This document shows, in pieces, positions 43,742-55,786 of a DNA stretch of 64,000 bases. Both the position numbers and the translations under genes were made by a program. Source of the stretch: Eretmocerus hayati (taxonomy: Eukaryota > Arthropoda > Insecta > Hymenoptera > Aphelinidae); assembly GCA_029851415.1 (NCBI GenBank), contig CM056741.1, positions 82,415,282 to 82,479,281 of the forward strand, read 5' to 3'. Position 1 is the first letter of the stretch; each line of letters opens with the position of its first letter. The notes beneath the pieces are model-generated. The model made no database searches and was not told where the DNA came from. It worked only from the letters and a program-made list of their open reading frames with translations.

Positions 43742-44480
43742 TCAAAAATGGTGGACACAACTCTTTTTCCACATTTGAGAGGTACCAAAACAGTATGGAA
43801 TTGGTTTCAAGAGCGAAAAGCGGAAAAAAAATTTTTCCTCTCGGAAGGCCCAAAAGTTGAAGGTTTGGTAGATTTCTTCATGTCTATCGTGATGACTCAA
43901 TTCCAAGCTCCTCGTTCCCATAAGATAGCTGAGCAATCGTGCGACCCTTCTTCTTCTGTGCATTATTGAATTAATTTGGTACTCACATAAGACATTCAAG
44001 GCATTCAGAATATTGAAACTCGTTGCCCAAGGTATCTATCAACTTGTATATCGGGTGGATTTTGATCATTCCCAGTTTCTGATGAATTTTTCTCATCGTT
44101 CGATCCTTGTTATTCACGTCGTTTCCTCTATTTACTACTAGGTTTGTTACGAGTGTTGTCTTCTTGGGATACAAATCATTTACTTTGGGCGCTTCAATAG
44201 TTTTTCTATATAATTTCCATGTATAAGGGTGATTTCCTAACTATACTCATCCCTGAATATAGTAATTCCAAGGAACTTTCAAGGAATCCCGAATTCAGAA
44301 TTTTGAATTCATGTTGTAACTCCGTTTCGACTTCGTTTAATCGTTTCACATCATTGCTTCCAATTGACATATCATCGAGATGAAATGATAGGATCAAAAT
44401 TCGACCTCTCCCTGTCTCATGAAATAAACATGGATCAATATCATCATTTATTGAACAACATCTAATTGCTATTCCTGAAA
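43742..44480 (-). pseudogene. Degenerate Copia RT fragment
   Basis: On the minus strand: DPCLFHETGRG then ILILSFHLDDMSIGSND, which is the Copia RT catalytic region with HLDD in place of the usual YVDD; then VKRLNEVETELQHEFKI. After stops and frame changes, VARLLSYLMGTRSLEL (near 43920) matches the YLKGT-like motif ahead of Copia RNase H. At least two frame changes separate these blocks. No LTR was seen next to it. It is an old, dead fragment. Confidence 0.68.
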
Positions 44481-45340
44481 AATGTTAGGTCCATATTTTC
44501 GGAATCATTGCTTCCTCGAAGGGAAAGGTTTGTATACCTGACATGAGATTTTTCACCGGATTTCTTACATTAATCCATTTTCCATTCTAAAAATCTGCAT
44601 TCTCACGGATCCGGCTCTAACCATTTTGTTCCTCTCGTCGTAACTTTCCTATTGTAGGCCACGTTTTTCTTTCACGATCATCCCTGCCATGCAAAGAATT
44701 TATCTTATTCAGTCATTGTCCGTGTGTGTGTGTCCGTATCCACCGATCTTTCCGAAATTCATATGAGTGCTACACGACCACTCAGAGATATCCATGGAGG
44801 AGTCTCCGATTTATCCCACTGGGAATGGAAAAGGATCTAATTTTCCGAAGAATCTATTATTTGATCCATGAATATCTTCATCCACGAGCTTCATACCAAA
44901 CTTTTATTTACCGAAACAAGCATTCCCCCTCTGTTCTCCGTCACTTGGTTGATACCGATTCTTCGTTCTCATGGAACATCATAGTTTGAAACAACTGAAC
45001 CCGGGAATCTTTGAACTACGAGCGTGGTAATCTCATAAAACAAGCCTTGGGTCAGATAGACCCACGTGTGCCAACCGAGGGTGAATATCAAACAGATCCA
45101 ATATTTCCATGAACAATAATACGATAATCTTGTTTCATTCATTTACAGCTCATAGATCAGTAGCAGACATTCCGCAAACAGCTGATCATTCGGACGATGG
45201 AAATAAATGACTCGCCACTGGAACTGTTGAAGGTCATATTAAGAGGCTGCATTGGTAATTTATCGTTATATTCTTTTAAATATTTCAAGGCTGTTAATAT
45301 AGTATATAAACTCAATCAACATGCATGAAATACCTAATTC

Positions 45341-45341
<1 letters not shown>
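44481..45341. other. Gene-free interval
   Basis: No gene, RNA or repeat end seen. Confidence 0.4.

Positions 45342-45380
<39 letters not shown>
45342..45380 (+). repeat. (AC)n microsatellite
   Basis: About 19 AC units; a second, impure AC-rich tract lies at 45478-45526. Confidence 0.98.
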
Positions 45381-45384
<4 letters not shown>

Positions 45385-45549
45385 CACTCACTCACCCACC
45401 TACTCATACACGCACATACTCAAACAATTTGAATATTCAATACCTATGCACACATCCTCCCTCAAAATTCTATCAGATACACACATACACACACACACTC
45501 ATACGCACATATACACACATATACAACCAAACGAATTCAATCATTCAAT

Positions 45550-45787
45550 AATAGTATATTACGCCACAAGTGCGAGAAGGTCAATTTCCGCACAACTTGC
45601 CGAACGAGTGCGAGAAGTTAATATTCACGCACACTTTGGAACTTCTCGCACAGCCAGAAGAACACATTTACGCACGCTCGCGGTACTGTTGGGTGTGCGA
45701 GGAGTTTCGAAGTGTGCGTGAATGTTACTTCTCGCGCGAGTTGGCAACGTGTGCGGAAACTTCTCGCACGTGTTGCGTATACTATTT
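45550..45787. mobile_element. Small TIR element rich in cgagaagt / cacgcac words
   Basis: aatagtatattacgccacaa and the near complement (gtgttgcgtatactatt) form the ends. The inside repeats gtgcgagaag and cacgcacac in both orientations. Similar words recur outside it at 45900-46025 (gagcgagaagttac, ttctcgcactg), suggesting a second, eroded copy. It is non-coding. Confidence 0.55.
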
Positions 45788-46479
45788 TTTGCAACTAAGC
45801 GCGAAGTTGTAATTAAATGCACCATTGTCCGAGCAAGATTATCTTGAAAACGAAGTTTTCAAGAAAGGCCAAATTCAGAGAGATGACGTGACATAATATT
45901 TTGGAACTGTGCGTGAATGAAAATGCATTAGAGCGAGAAGTTACATTCACGCACACTTCACCAGTGCGTAAATGTAAAACTTTGCGAGGAGTCATCCACG
46001 CATTACTTCTCGCACTGTAAATAATGAAGAGAAGTCTCATTTTTTCACAACTTCGCGCATTCAATTACAAAAAAAAATATTACGTTATGATCGTATTATC
46101 ATTCAACAGCACCGAGACTGAGAGGAACTGTACCCCGCCAACCCATTGGACAATTCAACTCAACACGGAATCAGGGAACAATTGCAATGCCACTGTTGTC
46201 AAATGGAGGACCTACTACTGATGATTCCAAATCATTTGAAAACATTCAATATAGGTGATAATATGAATATTTTCATACTACTCCTAAAAAAATCATAAGA
46301 ACTTTTTGAAAGATTGTAAAAAAAAGGATATTCACATTGAATGAACCAATGAAATTCAACAGAGACGTGACTTTCGCCCGTCTTTTCCTTCTCGTCTCCT
46401 TTCATTCCATAGGTTTAGTCAGAATAAAATTCTAAATAATATTAAATAGACTTGAAAAAGATTATATGATGATTTCTAC

Positions 46480-47014
46480 TGTTTGCGAGATGAACAAATG
46501 AATCTTCAAAAATATACTCGCCCAATTAATAAAATATTTAGAGGTGGAATAGGGCGCTCAAAATGAGCAGGGCAGTTCAAATTAGCAATTATAGTACACT
46601 CGGTTTATAAGTGAATAAAATGACACTTTAATCACAAAACTTGTGTGATAACAAACTTGTTGAAAAGTAAAGACACGGAGAGAGGTGAGGGGTGAATTAG
46701 TCGCGGAGAAAAGCCAAATAGCGTGATGAATCTACGCGGGAGCTTGCGGCGCGAATTGCGGGCGCGAGAGCGGCGCAACTAGCCGTCTCGCCGATCCATG
46801 GTCAACTGACTGCCAAATCGCTTACAGATGATTGACAACGGCAAGGTGCGAGGTGAGATGCGACGTTGCCCAATTTCATATTTAAATGCACCAATGGCCA
46901 TAGTTTTACAGATCGAACGATTCGAGGGGGGCACAAGGAGTCATCGCTCTCGTGCCTCGCAATTTGCTTTCTCGAACATTCGAAAGCTTCAAGAATCTCC
47001 AACATTTTCGAACA
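46480..47014 (-). mobile_element. Solo LTR with 5-bp target duplication TCTAC
   Basis: Starts tgtttgcgag, ends ttttcgaaca and is flanked by tctac at 46475-46479 and 47015-47019. It shares its body with the LTRs at 47628-48209 and 52805-53384, for example agacacggagagaggtga and ggtgagatgcgacgttgcc. The TATA-like atttaaata of the LTR reads on the minus strand, giving the orientation. It probably arose by LTR-LTR recombination. Confidence 0.85.
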
Positions 47015-47627
47015 TCTACTAAGGTTCATCCAAATTAAAACCATTTACTCTCCAATTCTGACGATTTTAATCAATTGCAAAATCATAATTATTTTGGAAT
47101 CAAGACCATGACGATTAGACAGATTTTTCATAAATGAGTGAACTTATCATCATAATGAAATTTTTCCTTGATTAATAGACGTGACATCCACAAACGAAGA
47201 ATCCAATACTCGACTATCACCTGTGGTAGGGTGCCTCACAAAAGTCCTGAGGTGATGTTAAGGATTCGGTGTTCTTATTAGCTGACTGACGGATCTCATC
47301 AAAGAATTCCCGCCCAACTGAATCCCTTTATCTCCGAGTCATTCTACACAGAACCCTGAAAGGTCCCTTTTTAGTGGATGACTCGTCCATAGATTTGTAT
47401 ATTCTTCTGGAATTGTGAAATTATGGGCTACGAACAAACATACTCTGACTGCATCATTCAATGATTTAATGAATTAAACAAAAAGGGAGGAAAATTTCAT
47501 CAGTGATGATTTTGAGATGATTTTGCAATCAATTAGAATCGTCGTTAAGGATCAAATTTTTCCTCCTTCTTATTATACTCAAACTATGATGAAATAACAA
47601 ATATCAATGAACTTTTCAACAACTATT
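47015..47627. other. Gene-free interval between LTRs
   Basis: AT-rich, no coding similarity. Confidence 0.45.
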
Positions 47628-48209
47628 GTTTATCGCGAGGTGAATGAATGAACCTTCAAAAATATACTCGCCCAATGCATAAAATATTCAGAGGTGGAAT
47701 GGGGCGCTCGAAACCAACAGGGCAATGGAAGCTTATTTTTGAAATTATAAGTACACTCGGTTAAACTGAATAAAATAGCACTTTAATCACTAAACTTGTG
47801 TGATAACAATAATGTAACAAGATAAGACGCGGAGAGAGGTGAGGAGTGAATTAGTCGCGGAGAAAAGCCAAATTGCGTGATGAATTACGCGGGAGCTCGT
47901 GGCGCGAATTGCGGGCGTGAGATCAGCCGAACTTGCTGTCTCGCCGATCCATGGTCAACTGACGAATAATTGCTTTGGAGTGATCGACAACGGCAAAGTG
48001 CGAGGTGAGATGCGACGTTGCCCAATTTCATATTTAAATGCACCAATAGGCTCAATTTCGAGCGATCATCTGACTGATCGATACATATATAGTTATATGC
48101 AGGGGGGTCATCGCTCTGTCCGTCGCAGCTCGCGTTCTCGAACATTGGGTAGCCACAAAACAACTATAACATTTTGAGCTGGAAGGAAATACTTGCACAT
48201 TTCCGAACA
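47628..48209 (-). repeat. 3' LTR
   Basis: Near copy of the 5' LTR, with differences scattered at single bases and a slightly different terminus (cgcgataaaca against cacgatca on the minus strand). Confidence 0.8.
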
Positions 48210-48226
48210 TACCGCCCTCTTTGCTC
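48210..48226 (-). promoter_or_regulatory. Polypurine tract before the 3' LTR
   Basis: Minus strand caaagagggcggta directly abuts the LTR start tgttcgg. It is purine-rich and in the right place for plus-strand priming. Confidence 0.6.
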
Positions 48227-50589
48227 GCACATAGCGAGCAACCAAATGAAAGATTGCCAAATTTCACCAATGTACTGAATTGAACCAAATGCAATAAAAC
48301 CAATGAATGTGCGTGTGGCGAAATATTCGGTAATGAGGTTGCAGTTCTGATCAAAAAAAAGAAATATTATACAATGTTGAATCACAACCGTGAACTAAAT
48401 TCTTCGAACGTTGCAAAAATACCAAATCAATCGAATGAAATAATCTATAAGCTGAGACATTATTGTGTTTTTCGAGAATAAAATGAAATAAGCAGACTAA
48501 GCCAACAGGTTTCAATGGCCAACGAGCTCCATCGCAAAAAAGAGATATATGTATGTATAATCTAAAGCCAATGAGTCACAAGTATATAAATGTCGAAAAT
48601 GACGAAAGGAATCAATCTCACAATCCGTATTACGGTCTCTGATACAGTAAAATTTCTCAGGACTGGTGGCTCGAAGAGTCACTAAAATTGAACCAAATAT
48701 CTTAATGATGTCACAAATAACAAAAATGCGAAAGTCGCATAGTCGATTGCATAGGCTGAAGACTACAATTCAATAAGTAAAATCTAGATTGAGACTTGAC
48801 TCTGTTGAAGTCCTAGACAAAAGAATATTACAATTTAAAATTCCCAATCGACGCGATAATCCCAATAATAAGATTTGATCCATGAGTTGTCATGGAAATT
48901 CGTCTACAATAAACGCAACCTAACGAGACGAATCCAAACTATCGACAGACAAGCTGTGCAGTTTTGAAATTGAACGCCAAAGATAGAAATGTTGTAGGCC
49001 TTCGAAAAAAAATATTCTCAGTTGTAAAAAACTAACATGATGCGAATTTCTAAATCCAAACTAAAATACAATTCAAAGATATGAGTGACTCTATAAAGGC
49101 TCTACAACGAACAATTTTCGCTACGGGGGACCAAACAAAATCGTGACAAGCTTTCGCGGGTGTACGAAACGAGGAAAAAAGTGTAGTGTGCGTCGAGAAG
49201 GTACGCGATAATCAAAATTCATCAATCATAGTATCTTCAATCTTCTTCTCGTTCCAACTCCAATTCCCATATTGATGCTGATGTACAATGTAGTGGCTGA
49301 CGATGCGAGACCCATTCAATGTCGGCAATAAACTGAGGGAATAATTTCCAAATCCTTCTGTAAATGATCGTGGTTCCAATCCAATGTGTCCAGCAACTAT
49401 CAGCATTTGCATCAGGGTCGTCAAAGGCCATCCATTTTTCCAAATTAGGCAATTGATGCCTGTATAGCAAATCCATTTTGTATCCAGTCTGTTCCCTTTT
49501 CCAAACCAACGAGTACCAGTGATTTCCTTGAACTTTGACTTCATCTGCACTAAAAAGAACTCTTTAAGCGTAGTGTCGATTCCATCCAAAATTATTGCTA
49601 ACCAAAAATGTAAGTTATGGATGATAAATACTTTTCAGTAGAGCAGATTATACTGTGAACCATTGCAAATTACGACACCTCGAAACTTTCGATCTAAGTC
49701 ACAAGTTTCCAAAACCACAAAATCTCAAACCAATGAGACAAAAGTTCGGAGCGCGGCGCACAGCCGCCCCCTATGAACAATTGCAATCAGTTGTGCAACA
49801 AGCTCAAGTAATGTCAACATGAACTATGTGACATGAATCAATAACATAGACAAATTTGAGGTATTTATCCACATTTTCAAAACAATGACAAGAAACACAT
49901 AAACAGTGTATACGTTCGAGGTGCGGCGCACAGCCACCCTCTTTGGACAAATTACAGTAAGGACTAGAATGCCAACATTTTCGTCAAAAAAAAAAAAATA
50001 TCTGACCCAAACCAAACCAAACCATTACACTGAACCAAGTATACCAATTGAGTTCACTCAAATTCAACCAACAATTTCGACTCAACTTGATTCTGATTCG
50101 TGCATGCATGACTGAGTAGGAATAGGAGACATTGTGAACAAGAAAAACCATAAAATCGAATGAACCAAGCTTCGAGAACTCGACCGGCTTGCCAACGCCT
50201 GTGTCAATGCAGATCCAGTCATCCAAATGATTCAACAGGCGAATCTGAGTTCTCTCAGCCACCATAGCTATTGCTGACGGTGTCGAAGATCGACTCACCG
50301 TGAAGCGATTCTGAACGAAAACAATACCAAAGCACCATGTTAAATGATGCCACAAAAGTGAAGGAATGAATCAAGGATCATTCGCTTCCTAAGTGAAAAA
50401 ATGAATCAGGGATCATTCTTCACCGAAGTGGATGCTTCATCTAGAATGAAACCAGAGTACATGTTGAAATGACTCTGCAGTAGACCCCATATGATCTACT
50501 ATCCACAAACCAATTATCAAAAGTTAAGCTTGCAAGATCTGTTCCAATAAACCAATCCTACCAATTATTACCATGCTTGAAATGCCTCA

Positions 50590-50895
50590 GAATATGAGAC
50601 GTGATCTCTTCTGCGCACGATGGCACAGAGAGAGAGCCATTCACACCAAACCAATTTTGGAAAATGAGATAATGACATCTCGACCAATTACTTGAAAATG
50701 AATATGCACATGTATATGGTACAGTATGCATAGCTAATTTTCCAAAACCAAATATTTACAGAATGAGAAACTGAATCTCATCTGCACGAAGTATAGAGAG
50801 AATTCCAATCCAATGAGTGAATCAAAACCAAATGAATATGGAGTGTGAGAATAGATCTCATCTGCACACCATAGTACAGAGAGAATCTCCATGCA
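50590..50895 (-). repeat. Short repeats inside the LARD-like element
   Basis: Three imperfect copies (about 50592, 50763 and 50842) of a roughly 45-base block with gatctcatctgcac and cagagagaat. They lie in a region also rich in aaaccaa words. Confidence 0.6.
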
Positions 50896-52788
50896 AAATG
50901 AACAAAATTAATCTCAAATGAGTATGCATGCAAAAATTACATGAATCAAAATTGAGTGAAAATTCAGCCATTCCATTTCCCAAACCAATTAAAATTCGAG
51001 TATACCAAGTAATATTTTGAATATCTACTATTCCCTGGGATGAGTCAACAACAATCTGACTCGAAAGTTGTACGAAGGCGAAGCTTGCGCAGCAGATGAT
51101 TCACGTTGCGTGATGGAATTCCGAAATTCCACATCCATATTTGAAAGGTAAGTTCTGCATACGCCCAATCAGCATCAGCTCCTTCGAACCAATTGCCAAT
51201 CCAATCCAGTTGTAATCAATCTAACCAGTGTACGCCTGATGAGACGTCGAAGTTGTGACAGGTTGTAGAATCGGCTGCAGTGATGTTCCTCAACAAAAGA
51301 AATGCAAAATGAGAATGGATCGTAGATGATGGTGTACGTCTATGGCTAATCGCACATACTATTTAAACATGATAAACATCCCCGAGATTCTACTTTCCAC
51401 GACTTTTCGACTTCATGAAAAATAGAAGAAATCATCAACTACAGCGCGAACTTTGACAAGAAGTCAGCAATTGTGCATCAAAATGCACTTCCAAATATCT
51501 AAATCCTTAAACTGTTCACGAAATGACACGGAAAGAGACAAACCAAACTATCCATAGTTGCCAAAAGGGACGAACACTTTGAAAACTCAAAACGCTCCTG
51601 CGATTCATTGTGCACTGAGAAGTCTCAGAAACAATTCGAATATTCACCAAAACTCGAGTGACGTGATACGTCTGTAACGTTCGACATCATTCACATACAA
51701 AAACCAACAGAAAATTAAGTATGATCAAGATTTTCCATTCTATGATCAAGTATTTTCCAATGCAAAATATACCATTGATTCAAATCACGAAGTGTTAGAT
51801 TTGAGAGTGTCTAAACTATCAATGCAAAACGCTCGTGATTGAAATATCAGAACGCTACTCAAACAAATCAAAACTGATTCTTGCCATTGCATCCAAAAAA
51901 AAAAAACAAGACACAAAACGCGTAAAAGTTGCGAGCCGGTTGCTCCATTCTACTTTGAATTTTGACCATGAATCTAATTTGCGATTGTCAATCAATTCAC
52001 GTAGCAAAAACAATATCCATAAGAATATGCTGAGTGAGAGCCAATACCAAATATCAATGCTCGGCCAAGCGCAACCAAAACAAACCATCATATGCTTGCC
52101 GAGTCTCTCACCAGCTGAGTGTATCTTGGTGCGTGAGCGCGAGAGACAGCGCGCTCAGCGCATGCAAGTATAGCTATATCCAAAGATGAAAGATGTATAG
52201 AACGATACGCTCACCAATATCCTTGCGCGATGAGCCGGGCAAGCAACGCAGCCAACTCATCCCCACCAACGAGGGGTACGCGCCCAGGCAGTAGAGTTGC
52301 TCAGCATCAGAAGTCCCCTCTCCGGGCGTGAAGCCGAACGCCGAACGAGACGAAGCAGGGGAAGAATGGTGGGCTGATGGATGACGCCGTTGTGACGTCA
52401 CCGCGGCGAACAGCAGGCTTGAACGATGATGAATCGTGGGGAAATTCCGCGATGCGCGCCAAAACCAATGCGCTACCTTGCTGCCGCTTCCGGACGATGT
52501 GGCCACACCACTTCCAAAGCCAATGATTTTTGCTGCTGCACAGCAGCTCTGGGGCTAGGATGTCCTTTCTGGACCTCGAACATGCTGTTGATTCGGCGAT
52601 GCGATCCAAGGCCAAATTCTTACAAGTCCCGCGTCGAACACTCACATTCGACGGTCGCGACCTCCGATTTCTCCGCGCACTATCACATCACCTGCACTCG
52701 CGCGCGACGAGATTCACTCGCGTCCAACAATGCCAATGAAACCACTAAAAACCAATCGAATTACCGAAGTGCACTGAGCCCCAACCAC

Positions 52789-52800
52789 GCTCTGCTACCA
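52789..52800 (-). promoter_or_regulatory. Primer binding site, initiator tRNA-Met
   Basis: Minus strand tggtagcagagc, four bases after the 5' LTR end. It is complementary to the conserved 3' end of animal tRNAi-Met (gctctgctacca). Copia-type and some other LTR elements prime from this tRNA. Confidence 0.75.
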
Positions 52801-52804
52801 AAAA

Positions 52805-53384
52805 TGATCGTGAGGTGAATAGATGAACCTTCAAAAATATACTCGCCCAATGCATAAAATATTCAGAGGTGGAATGGGGCGCTCGAAACCAACAGGGCAG
52901 TGGTAGCTTATTTTTGACATTATAAGTACACTCGGTTAAACTGAATAAAATAGCACTTTAATCACTAAACTTGTGTGATAACAATAATGTAACAAGATAA
53001 GACGCGGAGAGAGGTGAGGAGTGAATTAGTCGCGGAGAAAAGCCAAATTGCGTGATGAATTACGCGGGAGCTCGCGGCGCGAATCGCGGGCGCGAGATCA
53101 GCCGAACTTGCTGTCTCGCCGATCCATGGTCAACTGACGGATGATTGCTTTGGAGTGATCGACAACGGCAAAGTGCGAGGTGAGATGCGACGTTGCCCAA
53201 TTTCATATTTAAATGCACCAATAGGCTCAATTTTGAGCGATCATCTGACTGATCGATACATATATAGTTATGTGCGGGGGGGTCATCGCTCTGTCCGTAG
53301 CAGCTCGCGTTCTCAAACATTCGAAAGCCACAAAACAACTATAACGTTTTGAGCTGGAAGGAAATATTTGCACATCTCCGAACA
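52805..53384 (-). repeat. 5' LTR
   Basis: Starts (minus strand) tgttcggagatg and ends near cacgatca. TATA-like atttaaatatg lies about 53205-53215 on the plus coordinates. It has a GC-rich 5' leader section with gagctcccgcg, then aaagtgctattttattc near the 3' end as a possible polyadenylation zone. Confidence 0.8.
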
Positions 53385-53494
53385 ATTGTTGCAAAATGGA
53401 CTTACACTGAGCAACAATGAGAATCCCTCATACAACAACATTGATAACATAGTACAAACGATAGATTACATCAATCACAACTAAGGTACTTTGA

Positions 53495-53785
53495 CTCCAC
53501 ACTGATGAGAACGTTGCGTCGACTTGCTTAGGCCATGGCTCAAGAGTGACTAACTCTGCTGAGAGCGTCCGAAGAGAAAAATCCAAAACAACCTCATCAA
53601 CGCTCCACTCTTTACATATAGACCATGATGCAGACATTGGATTACAACTATTACTACTAAAACACACTAACACTACACTGATGGTGACGTTGCGGTGACT
53701 CGCCTAGGCCATGGCTCAAGAGTGATTAACTCCGCTGAAAGCGACCGAAGCGAAAAGTCCAGAACAAATTTATCAACACTTCACA
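53495..53785 (+). repeat. ~180-bp direct duplication
   Basis: 53495-53605 and 53676-53785 share cacactgatg, aggccatggctcaagagtga, taactc and gctgaaagcg-like text in the same order, with about 15 percent difference. Flanking sequence to 54795 shows no gene. Confidence 0.7.
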
Positions 53786-54798
53786 CAATACATAATAATT
53801 CAGTATAACAGACAATCTAACAATTTCCATATTGCAACAATCAAAGTTTTGTTCATATCCATTAATAACATCGCTCCAGATGATTATCGAATTCTTTAAT
53901 GAGTATTCAATACATAGTTGGAGAGATATCCCACAATCAACTGCATCCATAGTAGATCATTGAAATTTTCAATGAAGAATCATCAGCTTCTCATAGTCGA
54001 TCAATAAAAACTCTTGAAATTACATGATACATGAAGGAAAAGATTCTATCAAAATAATAGCTGGAAGATAGAAGGCAATGGAGAATTAAACGAAGACAAC
54101 TATTCCAAGAAATTTTGAAAAATTATGAGTAATGAGGGAGAGATCATCAAAAAACGACGGACTAACTTGAGATTCCGAGAAGATCAGTTTCCCACAATTA
54201 AATAATACAATCTCCAAAAAAATGAACAATACCATCTGAAGAGAATTACATAATACATGAGAGATGCAATACCTATATTACAATAATACCTGAAAGATGT
54301 TATTAGCAGAATGCTTTCTCAAAGCATCATCGCCTGAATTTTCTCTTTCTCGATGGTGACTACCGATAGAATAACCATTCTGTTTCCTCTCTTCCTCATG
54401 TCGTTCGAAAACTTTCCAACGGTTCTGGCGATCATGTGACATTTCGAATAGTTCCTCGACGTTCTTCTTTGTTGAGTTCTGTTCATTTCGTCCATCGGTT
54501 TGTCACCCTCACGGAGAGAAAATCATCATCACCTATTCCTTGTCTCATATTTCTGTTATATTTCTTCCAATTAAATCTATCTTTTCCTCAAAAATTTTGA
54601 ATATTCATCGACATACTACAACTTCTTCCATGCCAATTCATTACATTATCGGACGGAAATTTTCTTTGGAACTGGATGGTTGAGGATTCATGGTAAGAGA
54701 TGTAATAAAATTGAAAGGAGAAATAGGATTTTTCGCAACTTTCCGATGTTTCGGTGCCTACAAGATTGCGAAAAATGACTTTTGCACCTCGCACATGA
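53786..54798. other. Gene-free interval
   Basis: AT-rich, no gene or repeat end recognised. Confidence 0.4.
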
Positions 54799-55072
54799 AT
54801 GTAACGTGGGCTCGTTGATGAATTTCGGTATTCTAACTCCAAAAAAGAAAGCGACTGAAGGAATTCGCGCCGCGAGTGGGAACTGACCCCGAGCCTCTCG
54901 GTTAGAAGTCCGACGCTCTAACCACTGAGCTGAAGCCATGCTGATCGTCCAGCGCACTAATTAGTCCTCAACTACAGATTTGGATGGGAACCCGCCCGCG
55001 CTCACGTATTTCTGGTAGCCAATCGACAGGGGGAGGCGATGACAATCGCCGTCACGAGGCAATGCCTCGTGA
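54799..55072 (-). mobile_element. tRNA-derived SINE, copy 1
   Basis: On the minus strand a tRNA-Arg(TCT)-like head: box A ggcttcagctcagtggttag and loop cttctaa, with box B altered to gggtcagttccc. It is 274 bases and shares its full length with copy 2. The plus-strand right end has a small perfect hairpin, tcacgaggca/tgcctcgtga. Confidence 0.75.
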
Positions 55073-55514
55073 CACTAACCGGGTGGGGATTCGAGATGTC
55101 CTCATCTCGAGTTGAGTACTGATTCTATTGCATCTATGGCAATTTTACTGACCGGTATACTAATTTCTATGTCATGGTAGACGTCACCGATTTATTCTAA
55201 TGGAATCCTCCTCCTAATCCTGGATTCTCCTCATCAACTAACCAATGTCCAAACTACTGCTTGATCTACGTCGGTCGATAAAGCTGTGAATTGATGATTA
55301 TGGAGTGAGAGGTATCAGCACCACCTGGATACTTCAACTCCGAGTGGTTGTGCCACGGCAAAGGCCGATTCCGGCGCCACCTCTTATCATGAGAAGAAAG
55401 TGTGAATTTCGATTGAATTTTTCGAATTGATTTAATTAAATTACCGAATTGGAGTCAAGGCTATCATCCATACTATACGGAAGCGATATTAAGCGGGTCC
55501 CCACAAGGGATGCC

Positions 55515-55786
55515 ATGTAACGTGGGCTCGTTAATGCATCGGTATTCTAACTCCGAAAAAGAAAGCGACTGAAGGAATTCGCGCCGCGAGTGGGATTCGA
55601 CCCCGAGCCTCTCGGGTAGAAGTCCAACGCTCTAACCACTGAGCTGAAGCCGCGCTGATCGTCCAGCGCACTAATTAGTCCTCACTTACAGATTTGAATG
55701 GGAACCCGCCCGCGCTCACGTATTTCTGGTAGCCAATTGACAGGGGAAGGCGATGACAATCGCCGTCACGAGGCAATGCCTCGTGA
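55515..55786 (-). mobile_element. tRNA-derived SINE, copy 2
   Basis: Same orientation and length as copy 1, about 440 bases apart. Box A is identical and box B is intact (gggtcgaatccc), so this copy keeps both pol III boxes. Both copies begin atgtaacgtgggctcg on the plus strand. Confidence 0.78.

Larger units (their letters stand above)
47628..53384 (-). mobile_element. 5.76-kb LTR element without coding capacity (LARD-like)
   Basis: Two similar LTRs in the same orientation (3' LTR 47628-48209, 5' LTR 52805-53384, minus strand) enclose 4.6 kb. Reading the minus strand, the 5' LTR is followed by tttt and then tggtagcagagc, complementary to the 3' end of animal initiator tRNA-Met. A purine-rich stretch precedes the 3' LTR. 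The LTRs differ at only a few percent of sites, so insertion is fairly young. Yet the inside has no open frame longer than about 125 codons and no recognisable gag, protease, integrase or RT. It is thus a non-autonomous derivative. No matching target duplication: flanks are actat and attgt. Confidence 0.78.

Noticed and set aside
47885..48163. 92-codon frame conserved with 53060-53338
   Set aside because: Conserved because both lie inside the paired LTRs, not because of coding selection.
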